Translations under genes and position numbers: made by a program | Shown here: piece by piece, positions 1-5,601 of the stretch | Position numbering within the stretch: position 1 is the stretch's first letter | Layout of the letters: every line of letters starts with the position of its first letter | Notes under the pieces: generated by a model | The model's input: the letters and a program-made list of their open reading frames with translations, nothing else | What the model was told of the DNA's origin: nothing | The model's database searches: none | Assembly: GCA_964502465.1 (NCBI GenBank) | Contig: CAZCWX010000049.1 | Location: 1-5,927, forward strand | Reading direction: 5' to 3' | DNA: 5,927 bases | Origin: CAZCWX01 sp964502465 | GTDB lineage: Bacteria > Desulfobacterota > Binatia > Bin18

Positions 1-1154
1 GCGATATCGGTATCAATGAGAATCTTTCGACTATGGTCTGCATGGCGGGCCGTACTATTCCTGGCCCCTGTAACGATGCAGGAGTGAATATCATCTTTGC
101 GAATGACGATGGCACGTTCCTGTACAAACCAACCTACAACCGTGAGCGTCCGGTGGAAATCGAGACAGAAGAGGATTACGAGAAGGTGCTGAAGTGGTTC
201 CGTGAGGGGACGATCAAACTCTCAGATAAGCGCCCGGATATTGACTGGACAGTCATGCCTGGCCGACCCTTAGGCATTTATCAAGTAAACTCCAACAAGC
301 CGGGTTCAACTGTGTTCTTCCCGGTTTGTGGCACGGCGCATGAATTGATCAACTACTATTTCGCCGGCTTTGAGTTTCTTGGCTGGTATCTCGTTGATGA
401 AGAAACGATGAAGCCCGCTGGCATGGAACAATGGGTGAACGACTCAAAGTATGCGCTCCATATGCCTTTCACCATCCGTCAGTATGAGACCTTTTTTGCG
501 CTGACTGAGGCGAACCCCGTAGGCATGACAGTGCAAAACATTCGCCTGGCTGCTGAGGCCATGGGGTTAGGGAGTTGGAACCACTCGACCAACATGGATC
601 TCATTTTAGGTGGCTTTGACGCGGTGGCGCGAGCCGTCGGGTTGCAAGACGGGCAGTTCACCAGCACGAAAGGGTTAGGCTTTACCTACTCGACGATCAA
701 CGGCGGGAACAACTATGTCGGGATTCCGGGGGTCCTCGAAGGCAAAGGACTCCCAGCACCGTGGAACAAGAGTCCAGAGACTGTGGTCGAGGAGGTTTTC
801 CACGACAAGTATAAAAAGGGGCATTTCTTCTCTGACGGTACGGAGTTTTTCCCTATCGACAAAGGGCCATACAAACCTGAAATCCTCGAAGCGTTGCGGA
901 AGCACCCGAAGTCAAAAATCGCGGACTGGTGTGTCGATGCTGCTAAGGCGGTGGTGCGCTACTGTTTTGAGAAGTGGGGCCGATACCCGGTGTATTTCAG
1001 TGACTTTCAGAACCCATACTTCATGATCGAGGTTGGCCACGTGGATGAGCGTTTCTATGATACGAAGAATATTCCAGGCTTTATCAACAAGCGTATCCGC
1101 AATCACAACAACGCCTGGCACAAGAAAGCAGCGACGTTAAAAAAGGCTGCATAA
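1..1154 (+). CDS. Uncharacterised protein with a nitroreductase-like segment, 5'-truncated by the window edge
   Basis: The frame (first full codon at base 3) is open to the left edge. The first ATG, at 33, has no Shine-Dalgarno site, so the gene very probably starts upstream; at least 383 residues are visible, ending in TAA at 1152-1154. No family is recognised with confidence. The segment at about 528-578 (TVQNIRLAAEAMGLGSW), followed by a helix ending AVGLQDG, resembles the nitroreductase pattern QNLLLAAxALGLGS...LGLPxG, in which FMN is bound at a dimer interface. The C-terminus has aromatic and His-rich stretches (GHVDERFYD, NNAWHKK). No signal peptide or membrane segment is visible. It converges on the four-helix-bundle gene downstream. 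A flavin oxidoreductase role is inference; it could equally be an unrelated family with a chance local similarity. The reading frame itself is secure. Confidence 0.85.
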   Translation, partial: DIGINENLSTMVCMAGRTIPGPCNDAGVNIIFANDDGTFLYKPTYNRERPVEIETEEDYEKVLKWFREGTIKLSDKRPDIDWTVMPGRPLGIYQVNSNKPGSTVFFPVCGTAHELINYYFAGFEFLGWYLVDEETMKPAGMEQWVNDSKYALHMPFTIRQYETFFALTEANPVGMTVQNIRLAAEAMGLGSWNHSTNMDLILGGFDAVARAVGLQDGQFTSTKGLGFTYSTINGGNNYVGIPGVLEGKGLPAPWNKSPETVVEEVFHDKYKKGHFFSDGTEFFPIDKGPYKPEILEALRKHPKSKIADWCVDAAKAVVRYCFEKWGRYPVYFSDFQNPYFMIEVGHVDERFYDTKNIPGFINKRIRNHNNAWHKKAATLKKAA

Positions 1155-1167
1155 TGGCGTGTAGGAC

Positions 1168-1229
1168 GAATCGGGGAATCGGAGACGGAAAGAGAACAGG
1201 ATCGGGGAATCGGAGACGGAGAGAAACGG
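1168..1229 (+). repeat. Left outer GAANCGG repeat array (contains a 20-bp direct repeat)
   Basis: A purine-rich tract begins 14 bases after the stop of the first gene. It contains a perfect 20-bp direct repeat, ATCGGGGAATCGGAGACGGA, at 1170-1189 and 1201-1220 (period 31). Both copies are built from a heptamer GAANCGG: exact copies start at 1168, 1176, 1207 and 1223, and variants GAGACGG or GGATCGG at 1182, 1199 and 1213. The pairs 1168/1176 and 1199/1207 are spaced exactly 8 bp. The array is inverted relative to the right-hand array at 1702-1751. Confidence 0.8.
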
Positions 1230-1244
1230 AGACTTTTTTATTCG

Positions 1245-1275
1245 CCGCTTCACCGCTTTGCCGTTTCTCCGTTTC
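1245..1275 (-). repeat. Left inner repeat array, CCGYTTY x4 at 8-bp period
   Basis: Four copies of CCGYTTY start at 1245, 1253, 1261 and 1269, an exact 8-bp period. Three of them are reverse complements of GAANCGG; the copy at 1253 ends in T instead of C. The array lies just beyond the stop codon of the four-helix-bundle gene. Bases 1221-1229 and 1261-1269 are perfectly complementary over 9 bp, so the inner and outer left arrays can fold on each other. The T6 run at 1234-1239 lies in the loop, so this does not look like an ordinary terminator. Confidence 0.75.
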
Positions 1276-1285
1276 CTTTCTTCAC

Positions 1286-1666
1286 TCACCGGATCAACCA
1301 TTTATCAGCTTCGTCGATCATGCGAACAAGCTGGCTGAGAATCTGATCATAAATCCTATCAAGTTCGTCTCTCGTCGCGTCATTCATGTAGCAACATTTA
1401 CTAGCAAACTCGCTCCAGACTTGAGTTTCGCAGGCTTCGCTTTCTGCATCGCTGAGTTTTGCAATGAATGCTGCCTGGTATCGTCGTTTTCTCCACGCCT
1501 CGGCAATATTGGCACAGACAGATCGAGAAGAACGCCGCATCTGATCGACCATGGAATATTTCTCGTCCGACGGAAACCTCTTCGTCAACTGGAAGATTAG
1601 CATCGCCGCTTCCATCGCGCTTTGATACACACGCAAGTCCCGATAACTGTTGATTCTTTCCGCCAT
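1286..1666 (-). CDS. Four-helix-bundle protein (23S rRNA intervening-sequence protein / S23 family)
   Basis: The 126-residue product matches the usual size of this family. Family hallmarks are YRDLRVYQSAMEAA (8-21), the basic turn RRSSRSVCANIAEAWRKRRY (44-63) and EACETQVW (77-84) in the third helix. The protein is all-helical, cytosolic and basic in the middle. The family was first found in intervening sequences of 23S rRNA genes and includes Avd, the accessory protein of diversity-generating retroelements. Biochemical function is unknown for most members, though nucleic-acid binding is plausible. The ATG at 1664-1666 is chosen because the family begins here and AGGA lies 9 nt upstream; the frame continues upstream to 1774 only through repeat sequence. 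It is downstream of, and codirectional with, the decarboxylase gene (86-bp gap, no promoter seen). Repeat arrays bracket it, suggesting a cassette. Confidence 0.88.
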   Translation of the reverse strand: MAERINSYRDLRVYQSAMEAAMLIFQLTKRFPSDEKYSMVDQMRRSSRSVCANIAEAWRKRRYQAAFIAKLSDAESEACETQVWSEFASKCCYMNDATRDELDRIYDQILSQLVRMIDEADKWLIR

Positions 1667-1701
1667 TCTCTGATTTCCTGTTTTCGTATTTTCCTCATTC
1701 C

Positions 1702-1751
1702 CCGTTTCCCCGGTTCTCCGCTTCTTTCTTGTCTTCCTACGTCCCCGGTTC
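1702..1751 (-). repeat. Right GAANCGG repeat array (inverted relative to the left outer array)
   Basis: On the plus strand CCGTTTC (1702), CCGGTTC (1710) and CCGCTTC (1718) follow an exact 8-bp period. A further CCGGTTC sits at 1745-1751, in a second copy of TCCCCGGTTC (1707-1716 and 1742-1751, period 35). The last copy ends one base before the decarboxylase stop codon. Bases 1702-1716 can pair with 1168-1182: 14 of 15 positions match, counting one G-U pair, with one U-U mismatch. A transcript spanning the cassette could therefore close with a long stem around the gene. Confidence 0.78.
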
Positions 1752-1752
1752 T

Positions 1753-2553
1753 TTAGACTCTGACTCGTCCCCACGGCTCTTCGGCTTCGTTATCCAGGGC
1801 AGTCCAGTCATCAATTTTGCCGTAGGCATACGGAAGAAACTCTGCCGCGTTGATCTGGGCCAAGGTCTGGCAGCGACTGTAGATATCCCCCTCAGTATAG
1901 GCGGCGTCGAGCAATTGCACGATCTCGATGTCTCCGAGTGGATCGTGGATGGTATTCCCGAGTGTCAGTTTTCCTTTGCCCTTTTCGGCGAGCGAAACTA
2001 TCGTTTTGAATGTCGCCATGACCAGCACTGGATCCCATTCGAGTCCGTGTCCGTCAGATTTAGGCAGATACTTATAATGGAAATTGACGAAGCCACTCTC
2101 TGTAGCGCTATCTTTTTTCTCCATAGTGGCTTCGATGCTGATAATGGGTTTCCCATAACGGGAACAACTGCCCTTGATGGTGTTGCCTTTGCGTTCCAGA
2201 GTCGTCGTGGCTTGTTTCTTTGGCTCGCCAAATAACTCACGGCCAAAGATGATGGCCGCATCGCTCGACATGGGCATCGCTAAGCAGTAATCACCAACGG
2301 AGTCTTTGTGCCTGGCTTGCACGTATAATGCGCCACCTTCAAAAGCATGCACACAATTGCTACGACCCCAGCGACCGACCATAGCCGTAACCAGAGGCTG
2401 ATCGGTGGGTTGCAGGCCGGGCGGCAGGACATGACGGATGATCTCCGGCTTGGTGAGGTACTGAATCGTCAGCATTTGTGCGCTGAAAAAATGCGGCTCA
2501 GCCAAGGCGGCCTGAATGCGAGCCACTTCCTCGCGAGTCTTGACAAACCCCAT
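1753..2553 (-). CDS. Acetoacetate decarboxylase-family enzyme
   Basis: The 266-residue product fits the acetoacetate decarboxylase (ADC) family, soluble cytosolic enzymes that decarboxylate beta-keto acids or, in relatives, catalyse other Schiff-base chemistry. The key motif is GRELFGEPKK (104-113). It matches the ELSAYPKK active-site peptide of the clostridial enzyme, in which the first Lys forms the Schiff base and the second lowers its pKa; here they are Lys112 and Lys113. Asp and Glu residues around 72 and 106 are also compatible with the ADC pocket. The start is set by AGGAGG at 2562-2567, 8 nt before the ATG. The frame runs 56 codons further upstream, but that part is basic, featureless and crosses the promoter region. 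Substrate cannot be told from sequence: large-pocket relatives take substrates other than acetoacetate. It is transcribed divergently from the peptidase gene. Confidence 0.88.
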   Translation of the reverse strand: MGFVKTREEVARIQAALAEPHFFSAQMLTIQYLTKPEIIRHVLPPGLQPTDQPLVTAMVGRWGRSNCVHAFEGGALYVQARHKDSVGDYCLAMPMSSDAAIIFGRELFGEPKKQATTTLERKGNTIKGSCSRYGKPIISIEATMEKKDSATESGFVNFHYKYLPKSDGHGLEWDPVLVMATFKTIVSLAEKGKGKLTLGNTIHDPLGDIEIVQLLDAAYTEGDIYSRCQTLAQINAAEFLPYAYGKIDDWTALDNEAEEPWGRVRV

Positions 2554-2561
2554 AGGTGTAA

Positions 2562-2567
2562 CCTCCT
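2562..2567 (-). promoter_or_regulatory. Shine-Dalgarno site fixing the decarboxylase start
   Basis: AGGAGG on the minus strand lies 8 nt upstream of the ATG at 2551-2553. It decides the start in favour of the 266-residue form over upstream in-frame starts reaching to 2721. Confidence 0.85.
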
Positions 2568-2593
2568 TCTTATGTGGAGAGTGAACTGGCGGG

Positions 2594-2622
2594 ATTGTTA
2601 CCTGTCCTGTGCGTGCCGTCAA
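2594..2622 (-). promoter_or_regulatory. Putative sigma70 promoter for the decarboxylase gene
   Basis: On the minus strand a TTGACG -35 box (2617-2622, 5/6 match) is followed after 17 bp by AACAAT (2594-2599, 4/6 match). The start codon is about 40 bp further. The -10 is weak, so an activator may be involved. It lies back-to-back with the peptidase promoter; the two -35 boxes are 19 bp apart. Confidence 0.45.
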
Positions 2623-2641
2623 GCAAGATTGTCGGGTTTTC

Positions 2642-2670
2642 TTGACCCGTTGGAGCTGTGACTTTATGAT
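2642..2670 (+). promoter_or_regulatory. Putative sigma70 promoter for the M15-like peptidase gene
   Basis: TTGACC (2642-2647, 5/6) and TATGAT (2665-2670, 5/6) are separated by the optimal 17 bp, about 30 bp before the GTG start at 2701. A small inverted repeat, CGGGT (2633-2637) and ACCCG (2645-2649), overlaps the -35 box and could be an operator half-site pair, though it is short. Confidence 0.65.
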
Positions 2671-2700
2671 CCGAGCAAAAGGAACCTCCCGAGGAGACAC

Positions 2701-3639
2701 GTGCGGAAAAGAACAGCTCATAAATTGATGGGGTTTGGGACCGTTCTGTTCTGTGTATGCTGCTGGCTTTTTTCTTCTTCACAGGCAGAAGAGACGACAC
2801 CAAACGACCGGTATTTTCTCAGTGGTGATGGTTGGATTCAGCTCAGCAATGCCAAGACTGGCAAGGCGGCGCGTATCCAGTACCGGTTACCGGACGGCTC
2901 GTATCCGCGCGAGGGGCACCAACAGCTCAACCGTCTCTTCGGTGTTCCGGCTGGCTCGAGCGACCAGATCTCACTGCGGCTCATCTCGTTCCTGGATTAT
3001 CTTGAAGATCGATACCGTCACCCCATCGAGATCATCTCTGGCTATCGCAGCCCAGAATATAACGAGGGGTTGCGTGCTAAGGGTCGCCTGGCCGCCAAAG
3101 CCAGTCTCCATATGGAAGGAATGGCGGCTGATATCCGTATGCGAAAGGTTTTGTCAGCCGAAGCTTTTGAGACCATTAAGACCCTGAACTGCTGTGGGGT
3201 CGGCTTTTATCATGACAATTCCCTGCATGTGGATACTGGACCGGCACGATATTGGGACGAGACGACCTCGAAAGTGCGGACCAATATTTCCGAGCACAAT
3301 AAGCGGATTATGGTCCGTACCGAGCAAGACATTTACTTACCAGGGGAAGAGATTGAACTGCGGTTAGCGCGGATTACTGACTATCCTCTTGGTTTGGCCT
3401 CGGGTTTTGCCATCGTGCAGGACGGACGGATGCTGCAAGAATTTTCCTTCGAGGGGAAAAGTGAGACGTGTTTGCCTATCAAAGATCCTGGGGAGCGAAT
3501 ATCGAAGTGGAAAATCCCCGAAACATTCCAGGTTGAAGGCAAGGTCCACATCCGTTTGCATTTTTGCGACAAGCCTTTTTCCGAGATGCCTGACCAGATC
3601 GAATCAAATCCAATTATGATTAGCGCACCAAACGGGTGA
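2701..3639 (+). CDS. Exported M15/YcbK-like (DUF882) zinc peptidase with an extra C-terminal domain
   Basis: The 312-residue product starts with a Sec signal: basic RKR/HK, hydrophobic core about 11-25 and likely cleavage after SSSQA (Ala29). The catalytic domain (about 65-190) has ISGYRSPEYN (112-121), SLHMEGMAADIRM (135-147) and NSLHVDTGPARYW (173-185). His137, Asp144 and His176 are the expected zinc ligands of the M15/YcbK fold, which cuts or binds peptidoglycan peptides in the periplasm. Residues 195-312 form an extra beta-rich region (DIYLPGEEIELRL and following) beyond the usual YcbK length of roughly 180 residues; it is not recognised and may be an Ig-like binding module. The GTG start is chosen because AGGAG (2692-2696) precedes it and it keeps the basic N-region; the spacing of 4 nt is short. 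ATG at 2728 is the alternative. It has its own promoter. Confidence 0.85.
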   Translation: MRKRTAHKLMGFGTVLFCVCCWLFSSSQAEETTPNDRYFLSGDGWIQLSNAKTGKAARIQYRLPDGSYPREGHQQLNRLFGVPAGSSDQISLRLISFLDYLEDRYRHPIEIISGYRSPEYNEGLRAKGRLAAKASLHMEGMAADIRMRKVLSAEAFETIKTLNCCGVGFYHDNSLHVDTGPARYWDETTSKVRTNISEHNKRIMVRTEQDIYLPGEEIELRLARITDYPLGLASGFAIVQDGRMLQEFSFEGKSETCLPIKDPGERISKWKIPETFQVEGKVHIRLHFCDKPFSEMPDQIESNPIMISAPNG

Positions 3640-3647
3640 GACGAATT

Positions 3648-3693
3648 GAAAGAAGGGGAGGTATTCGCTTTCGGTTGACAGCTTCCTTCTTTC
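3648..3693. other. Inverted repeat between the peptidase and thiolase-like genes
   Basis: GAAAGAAGG (3648-3656) and CCTTCTTTC (3685-3693) form a perfect 9-bp inverted repeat with a 28-nt loop. The right part encloses the TTGACA box of the next promoter. No T-run follows, so a terminator is doubtful. An operator or a leader structure is possible, but so is chance in a purine-rich stretch. Confidence 0.35.
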
Positions 3694-3704
3694 TGTCCTA
3701 CTGT
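3675..3704 (+). promoter_or_regulatory. Putative promoter for the thiolase-like/DUF35 operon
   Basis: A perfect TTGACA -35 box (3675-3680) is followed after 18 bp by TACTGT (3699-3704), a poor -10 (3/6). The start codon is 24 bp downstream of it, with AAGGAGG at 3713-3719. The consensus -35 paired with a weak -10 leaves the call moderate. Confidence 0.4.
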
Positions 3705-3727
3705 GTCGCCCAAAGGAGGGGCAGGCG

Positions 3728-4906
3728 ATGCCTATATGGGATCTCAAAGAGAAAGCCGCGATCTGCGGGGTCGGTCATTCTCCGTATGGCCGACGACTGA
3801 ACCGCAGTGCGATCGATCTCGCCAGTGAAGCGATCCGCAATGCGTTGGATGATGCGGGTTTGGGCCGAGATGATCTAGATGGACTGATCGTCAGCTTCGG
3901 CACGCCGATTGGCGCAGATGCCGATACCCTCGCCTATGCCCTCGGCCTGAAATTGCGATTGTATAATCAAACCTGGGCACATGGCCGTTTCACTGCCAGT
4001 TGCATCCAGTGGGCAGCGATGGCGGTCACTGCTGGCCTCGCCAATGCGGTTGCCTGTCTTGCCTCGGTGAGCTTCTCCGGCTTTCGTAAACCAATGATGG
4101 GTGGCACAGGTGATAGCGAGGGAGCGAGAGAGGGCGGCGGTGGGCATGGTGAAGACCCGGTCTCTGGCATGACCTCTCCTGGTGCGGGAGCAGCGCTCGT
4201 TGCGCAAAAATACTTTTCTCGTTTTGCTGCGACCAGCCGCCAGCTTGCCGCTGTGCCTGTGGCGTTTCGCAAACACGCCTCGTTGAATCCGGCGGCGATC
4301 ATGCGTGAGCCGATTACGGTAGACGATCATCAAAACTCTCGTTTTGTCTGTGAGCCGCTGCATCTGCTTGATTATTGCCTGATCAACGATGGTGCAGCCT
4401 GTGTTATTGTCACGTCAAGTGAAAAAGCACGCGATCTGAAAAAACCGCCAGTCTATATCAGCGGTATGCAAGGCTTACCGGCTGGGAGAGAGGAATTCAT
4501 CTGGACCTATCCAGGGTTTGGCGTCTCGCAACAAGAGGTGTTTGACTACCAGCCAGGCCTCCAGCCTGTGTATCAAATGGCCGGTGTCACCCACAAAGAC
4601 ATCGACGCCCTGTTTACCTACGATGCCTTTGCCATTCTGGCGTGGACTGCGCTGGAGCGGTTCGGCTTTTGTAAACCAGGCGAAGCGGCAGCGTTTACCC
4701 AGGATGGGCGCATTGAGCTTGGTGGGGAACTGCCGATGAACACCAACGGTGGGCTGCTGTCTGAAGCCCATGTGATGGGGTGGAATCATCAGGTCGAGAT
4801 CGTTCGCCAGTTACGTGGCGAATGTGGCAGGCGACAGATTGCCAACGCCCAGGTGATGCAGTGGGCGAACGCGTACGGTGATTCGTTGATCTACCGAAAG
4901 GGATAA
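3728..4906 (+). CDS. Thiolase-fold protein (SCP-x / lipid-transfer type), probably without the thiolase cysteines
   Basis: The 392-residue protein has the thiolase layout: ICGVGHSPYGR near the N-terminus, the helix SCIQWAAMAVTAGLANAV (91-108), PLHLLDYCLINDGAACVIV (210-228), LFTYDAFA (295-302) and NTNGGLLSEAHVMGW (338-352). His348 sits at the usual GHP histidine. Counting back from Gly103, the nucleophilic cysteine position falls at about Gly86; Cys92 is six residues away. The C-terminal CxG motif is absent (AYGDSLIYRKG). This fits the SCP-x/Ltp branch, where Ltp2-type members act as retro-aldolases on acyl-CoA together with a DUF35 partner. The DUF35 gene follows 4 bp downstream, which supports a shared complex. 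AAGGAGG lies 8 nt before the ATG. Substrate is unknown; a steroid, terpenoid or aromatic CoA ester is inference. Confidence 0.87.
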   Translation: MPIWDLKEKAAICGVGHSPYGRRLNRSAIDLASEAIRNALDDAGLGRDDLDGLIVSFGTPIGADADTLAYALGLKLRLYNQTWAHGRFTASCIQWAAMAVTAGLANAVACLASVSFSGFRKPMMGGTGDSEGAREGGGGHGEDPVSGMTSPGAGAALVAQKYFSRFAATSRQLAAVPVAFRKHASLNPAAIMREPITVDDHQNSRFVCEPLHLLDYCLINDGAACVIVTSSEKARDLKKPPVYISGMQGLPAGREEFIWTYPGFGVSQQEVFDYQPGLQPVYQMAGVTHKDIDALFTYDAFAILAWTALERFGFCKPGEAAAFTQDGRIELGGELPMNTNGGLLSEAHVMGWNHQVEIVRQLRGECGRRQIANAQVMQWANAYGDSLIYRKG

Positions 4907-4910
4907 GACG

Positions 4911-5327
4911 ATGGCTGAGTACAAAAAACCCTTGCCGGCTATTTCCTCGTTGAGTCGCCCATACTGGGAAGGCCTCAAGCGGCGTGAACTGCACATGCAG
5001 CGGTGTAGCGACTGTGGAAAAGTGTGGTATCCTCCGGCACCGTTTTGTCCGGCGTGTTGGTCGCGCAACGTGACGTGGCAGAAACTGAGTGGCCGAGGAA
5101 AAGTCAACTCCTGGGTTATCTTTCACCAGGCCTATTTTTCGTCTTTTAAGGATGACATTCCTTACAATGTGGCTGAGGTAGAACTCGAAGAAGGCCCTCG
5201 GTTGCTGACGAACCTGGTGGCGATTGACAATGCTGATATTGAGATCGGCATGCTGGTGGAGATTGTCTTTGAGGATGTGACAGATGAAGTCACGCTGGCA
5301 AAATTCCGGCCAGTCAGAAATTCCTAG
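4911..5327 (+). CDS. DUF35 zinc-ribbon/OB-fold acyl-CoA-associated protein
   Basis: The 138-residue product has the standard DUF35 form. An N-terminal helix (about 15-30, PYWEGLKRRELHMQRC) leads to a rubredoxin-like zinc ribbon with Cys32, Cys35, Cys46 and Cys49 (CSDCGKVWYPPAPFCPAC). An OB-fold follows from about 55, with GRGKVNSWVIFHQAYF, PYNVAEVELEEGPRLLTNL and a closing strand near KFRPV. These proteins pair with thiolase-fold enzymes or acyl-CoA hydratases; the OB domain covers the CoA-binding cleft and organises the complex. The gene starts 4 bp after the stop of the thiolase-like gene, with AAAGGGA 7 nt before the ATG, so translation is probably coupled. All four metal ligands are present. 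It appears to be the last gene of the operon. Confidence 0.9.
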   Translation: MAEYKKPLPAISSLSRPYWEGLKRRELHMQRCSDCGKVWYPPAPFCPACWSRNVTWQKLSGRGKVNSWVIFHQAYFSSFKDDIPYNVAEVELEEGPRLLTNLVAIDNADIEIGMLVEIVFEDVTDEVTLAKFRPVRNS

Positions 5328-5369
5328 CGGTATGATTGGGGGGTAGTGCCCGGCGTTCAACCCCGTTCG

Positions 5370-5390
5370 GTAGTAGCGACTTTAGTCGCT
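5370..5390 (+). repeat. REP-like hairpin headed by GTAG (plus orientation)
   Basis: GTAG (5370-5373) is followed by 2 bases, then GCGAC-TTTA-GTCGC (5376-5389). The stem extends to AGCGACT/AGTCGCT with a 2-base loop. A GTAG head at the foot of a short hairpin is the architecture of REP elements processed by RAYT transposases of the IS200/IS605 (Y1) superfamily. No RAYT gene is in the window. It also lies 43 bp after the DUF35 stop and may stabilise or end that transcript. Confidence 0.65.
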
Positions 5391-5405
5391 GGTTAGGCAG
5401 CAGGA

Positions 5406-5425
5406 ACGACAGCAGTCGTCACTAC
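5406..5425 (-). repeat. REP-like hairpin headed by GTAG (minus orientation)
   Basis: Read on the minus strand, GTAG (5425-5422) is followed by TG and then ACGAC-TGCT-GTCGT (5419-5406). This is the same GTAG-NN-RCGAC-N4-GTCGY layout as the element at 5370-5390, but inverted. Two REPs facing each other 15 bp apart form a typical BIME-like pair. Confidence 0.62.
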
Positions 5426-5574
5426 AGGCTCTGGCTTTCATCCCTAACCGGCTCCTGGCAACTCTCCGCGCAAAATCTTACCCCTGGACACTCCCTCGTG
5501 AGTATCCTCAATCCCGAAACGCTCTGTATCCCCTCATCGCTCTGATTATTTTCCTGCTCCCTGCCACTGTTCAT

Positions 5575-5601
5575 ATGGAATGAACAATTTGTTCAGCCCA
5601 T
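5575..5601. promoter_or_regulatory. Strong dyad symmetry upstream of the sigma54 activator gene (operator or terminator)
   Basis: TGAACAATTTGTTCA (5581-5595) is a perfect palindrome with 7-bp arms around one base. Two mismatched bases outward, ATGG (5575-5578) and CCAT (5598-5601) extend it to 11 paired bases per side. A T5 run (5601-5605) follows directly, so it could be an AT-rich intrinsic terminator for the upstream operon. Its length and near-perfect symmetry also fit a binding site for a dimeric repressor of the next gene. The spacing differs from the Gram-positive LexA box (GAAC-N4-GTTC). Confidence 0.55.

Noticed and set aside
1221..1269. Intrinsic terminator between the two convergent genes
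   Set aside because: The 9-bp stem has a 31-nt loop and the T-run falls inside the loop, not after the stem.
1168..1275. CRISPR array
   Set aside because: The repeats are 7-mers at 8-bp spacing without spacers of uniform length, and no cas genes are present.
1154..1600. Plus-strand open frame whose ATG overlaps the stop of the first gene (TAATG)
   Set aside because: It runs through the GA repeats and then antisense to the four-helix-bundle gene; it has no Shine-Dalgarno site and no recognisable domain.
1155..1752. Diversity-generating retroelement (the enclosed protein is an Avd relative)
   Set aside because: There is no reverse transcriptase gene and no template/variable repeat pair with adenine-directed differences in the window.
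1667..1774. 36-codon N-terminal extension of the four-helix-bundle frame
   Set aside because: It is a translation of the repeat array (Arg/Lys/Thr/Gly-rich), absent from the family, and overlaps the end of the decarboxylase gene.
2554..2721. 56-codon N-terminal extension of the decarboxylase frame
   Set aside because: A strong Shine-Dalgarno site marks the internal ATG, and the extension would cross both divergent promoters and the start of the peptidase gene.
5455..5470. Sigma54 -24/-12 promoter (TGGCAACTCTCCGCGC)
   Set aside because: The GG-to-GC spacing is one base short of the required 10 and the -12 element does not match TTGC.
5336..5545. 69-codon plus-strand open frame
   Set aside because: It has no Shine-Dalgarno site, reads through both REP hairpins, and its product (Ser/Arg/Leu-rich) shows no domain.
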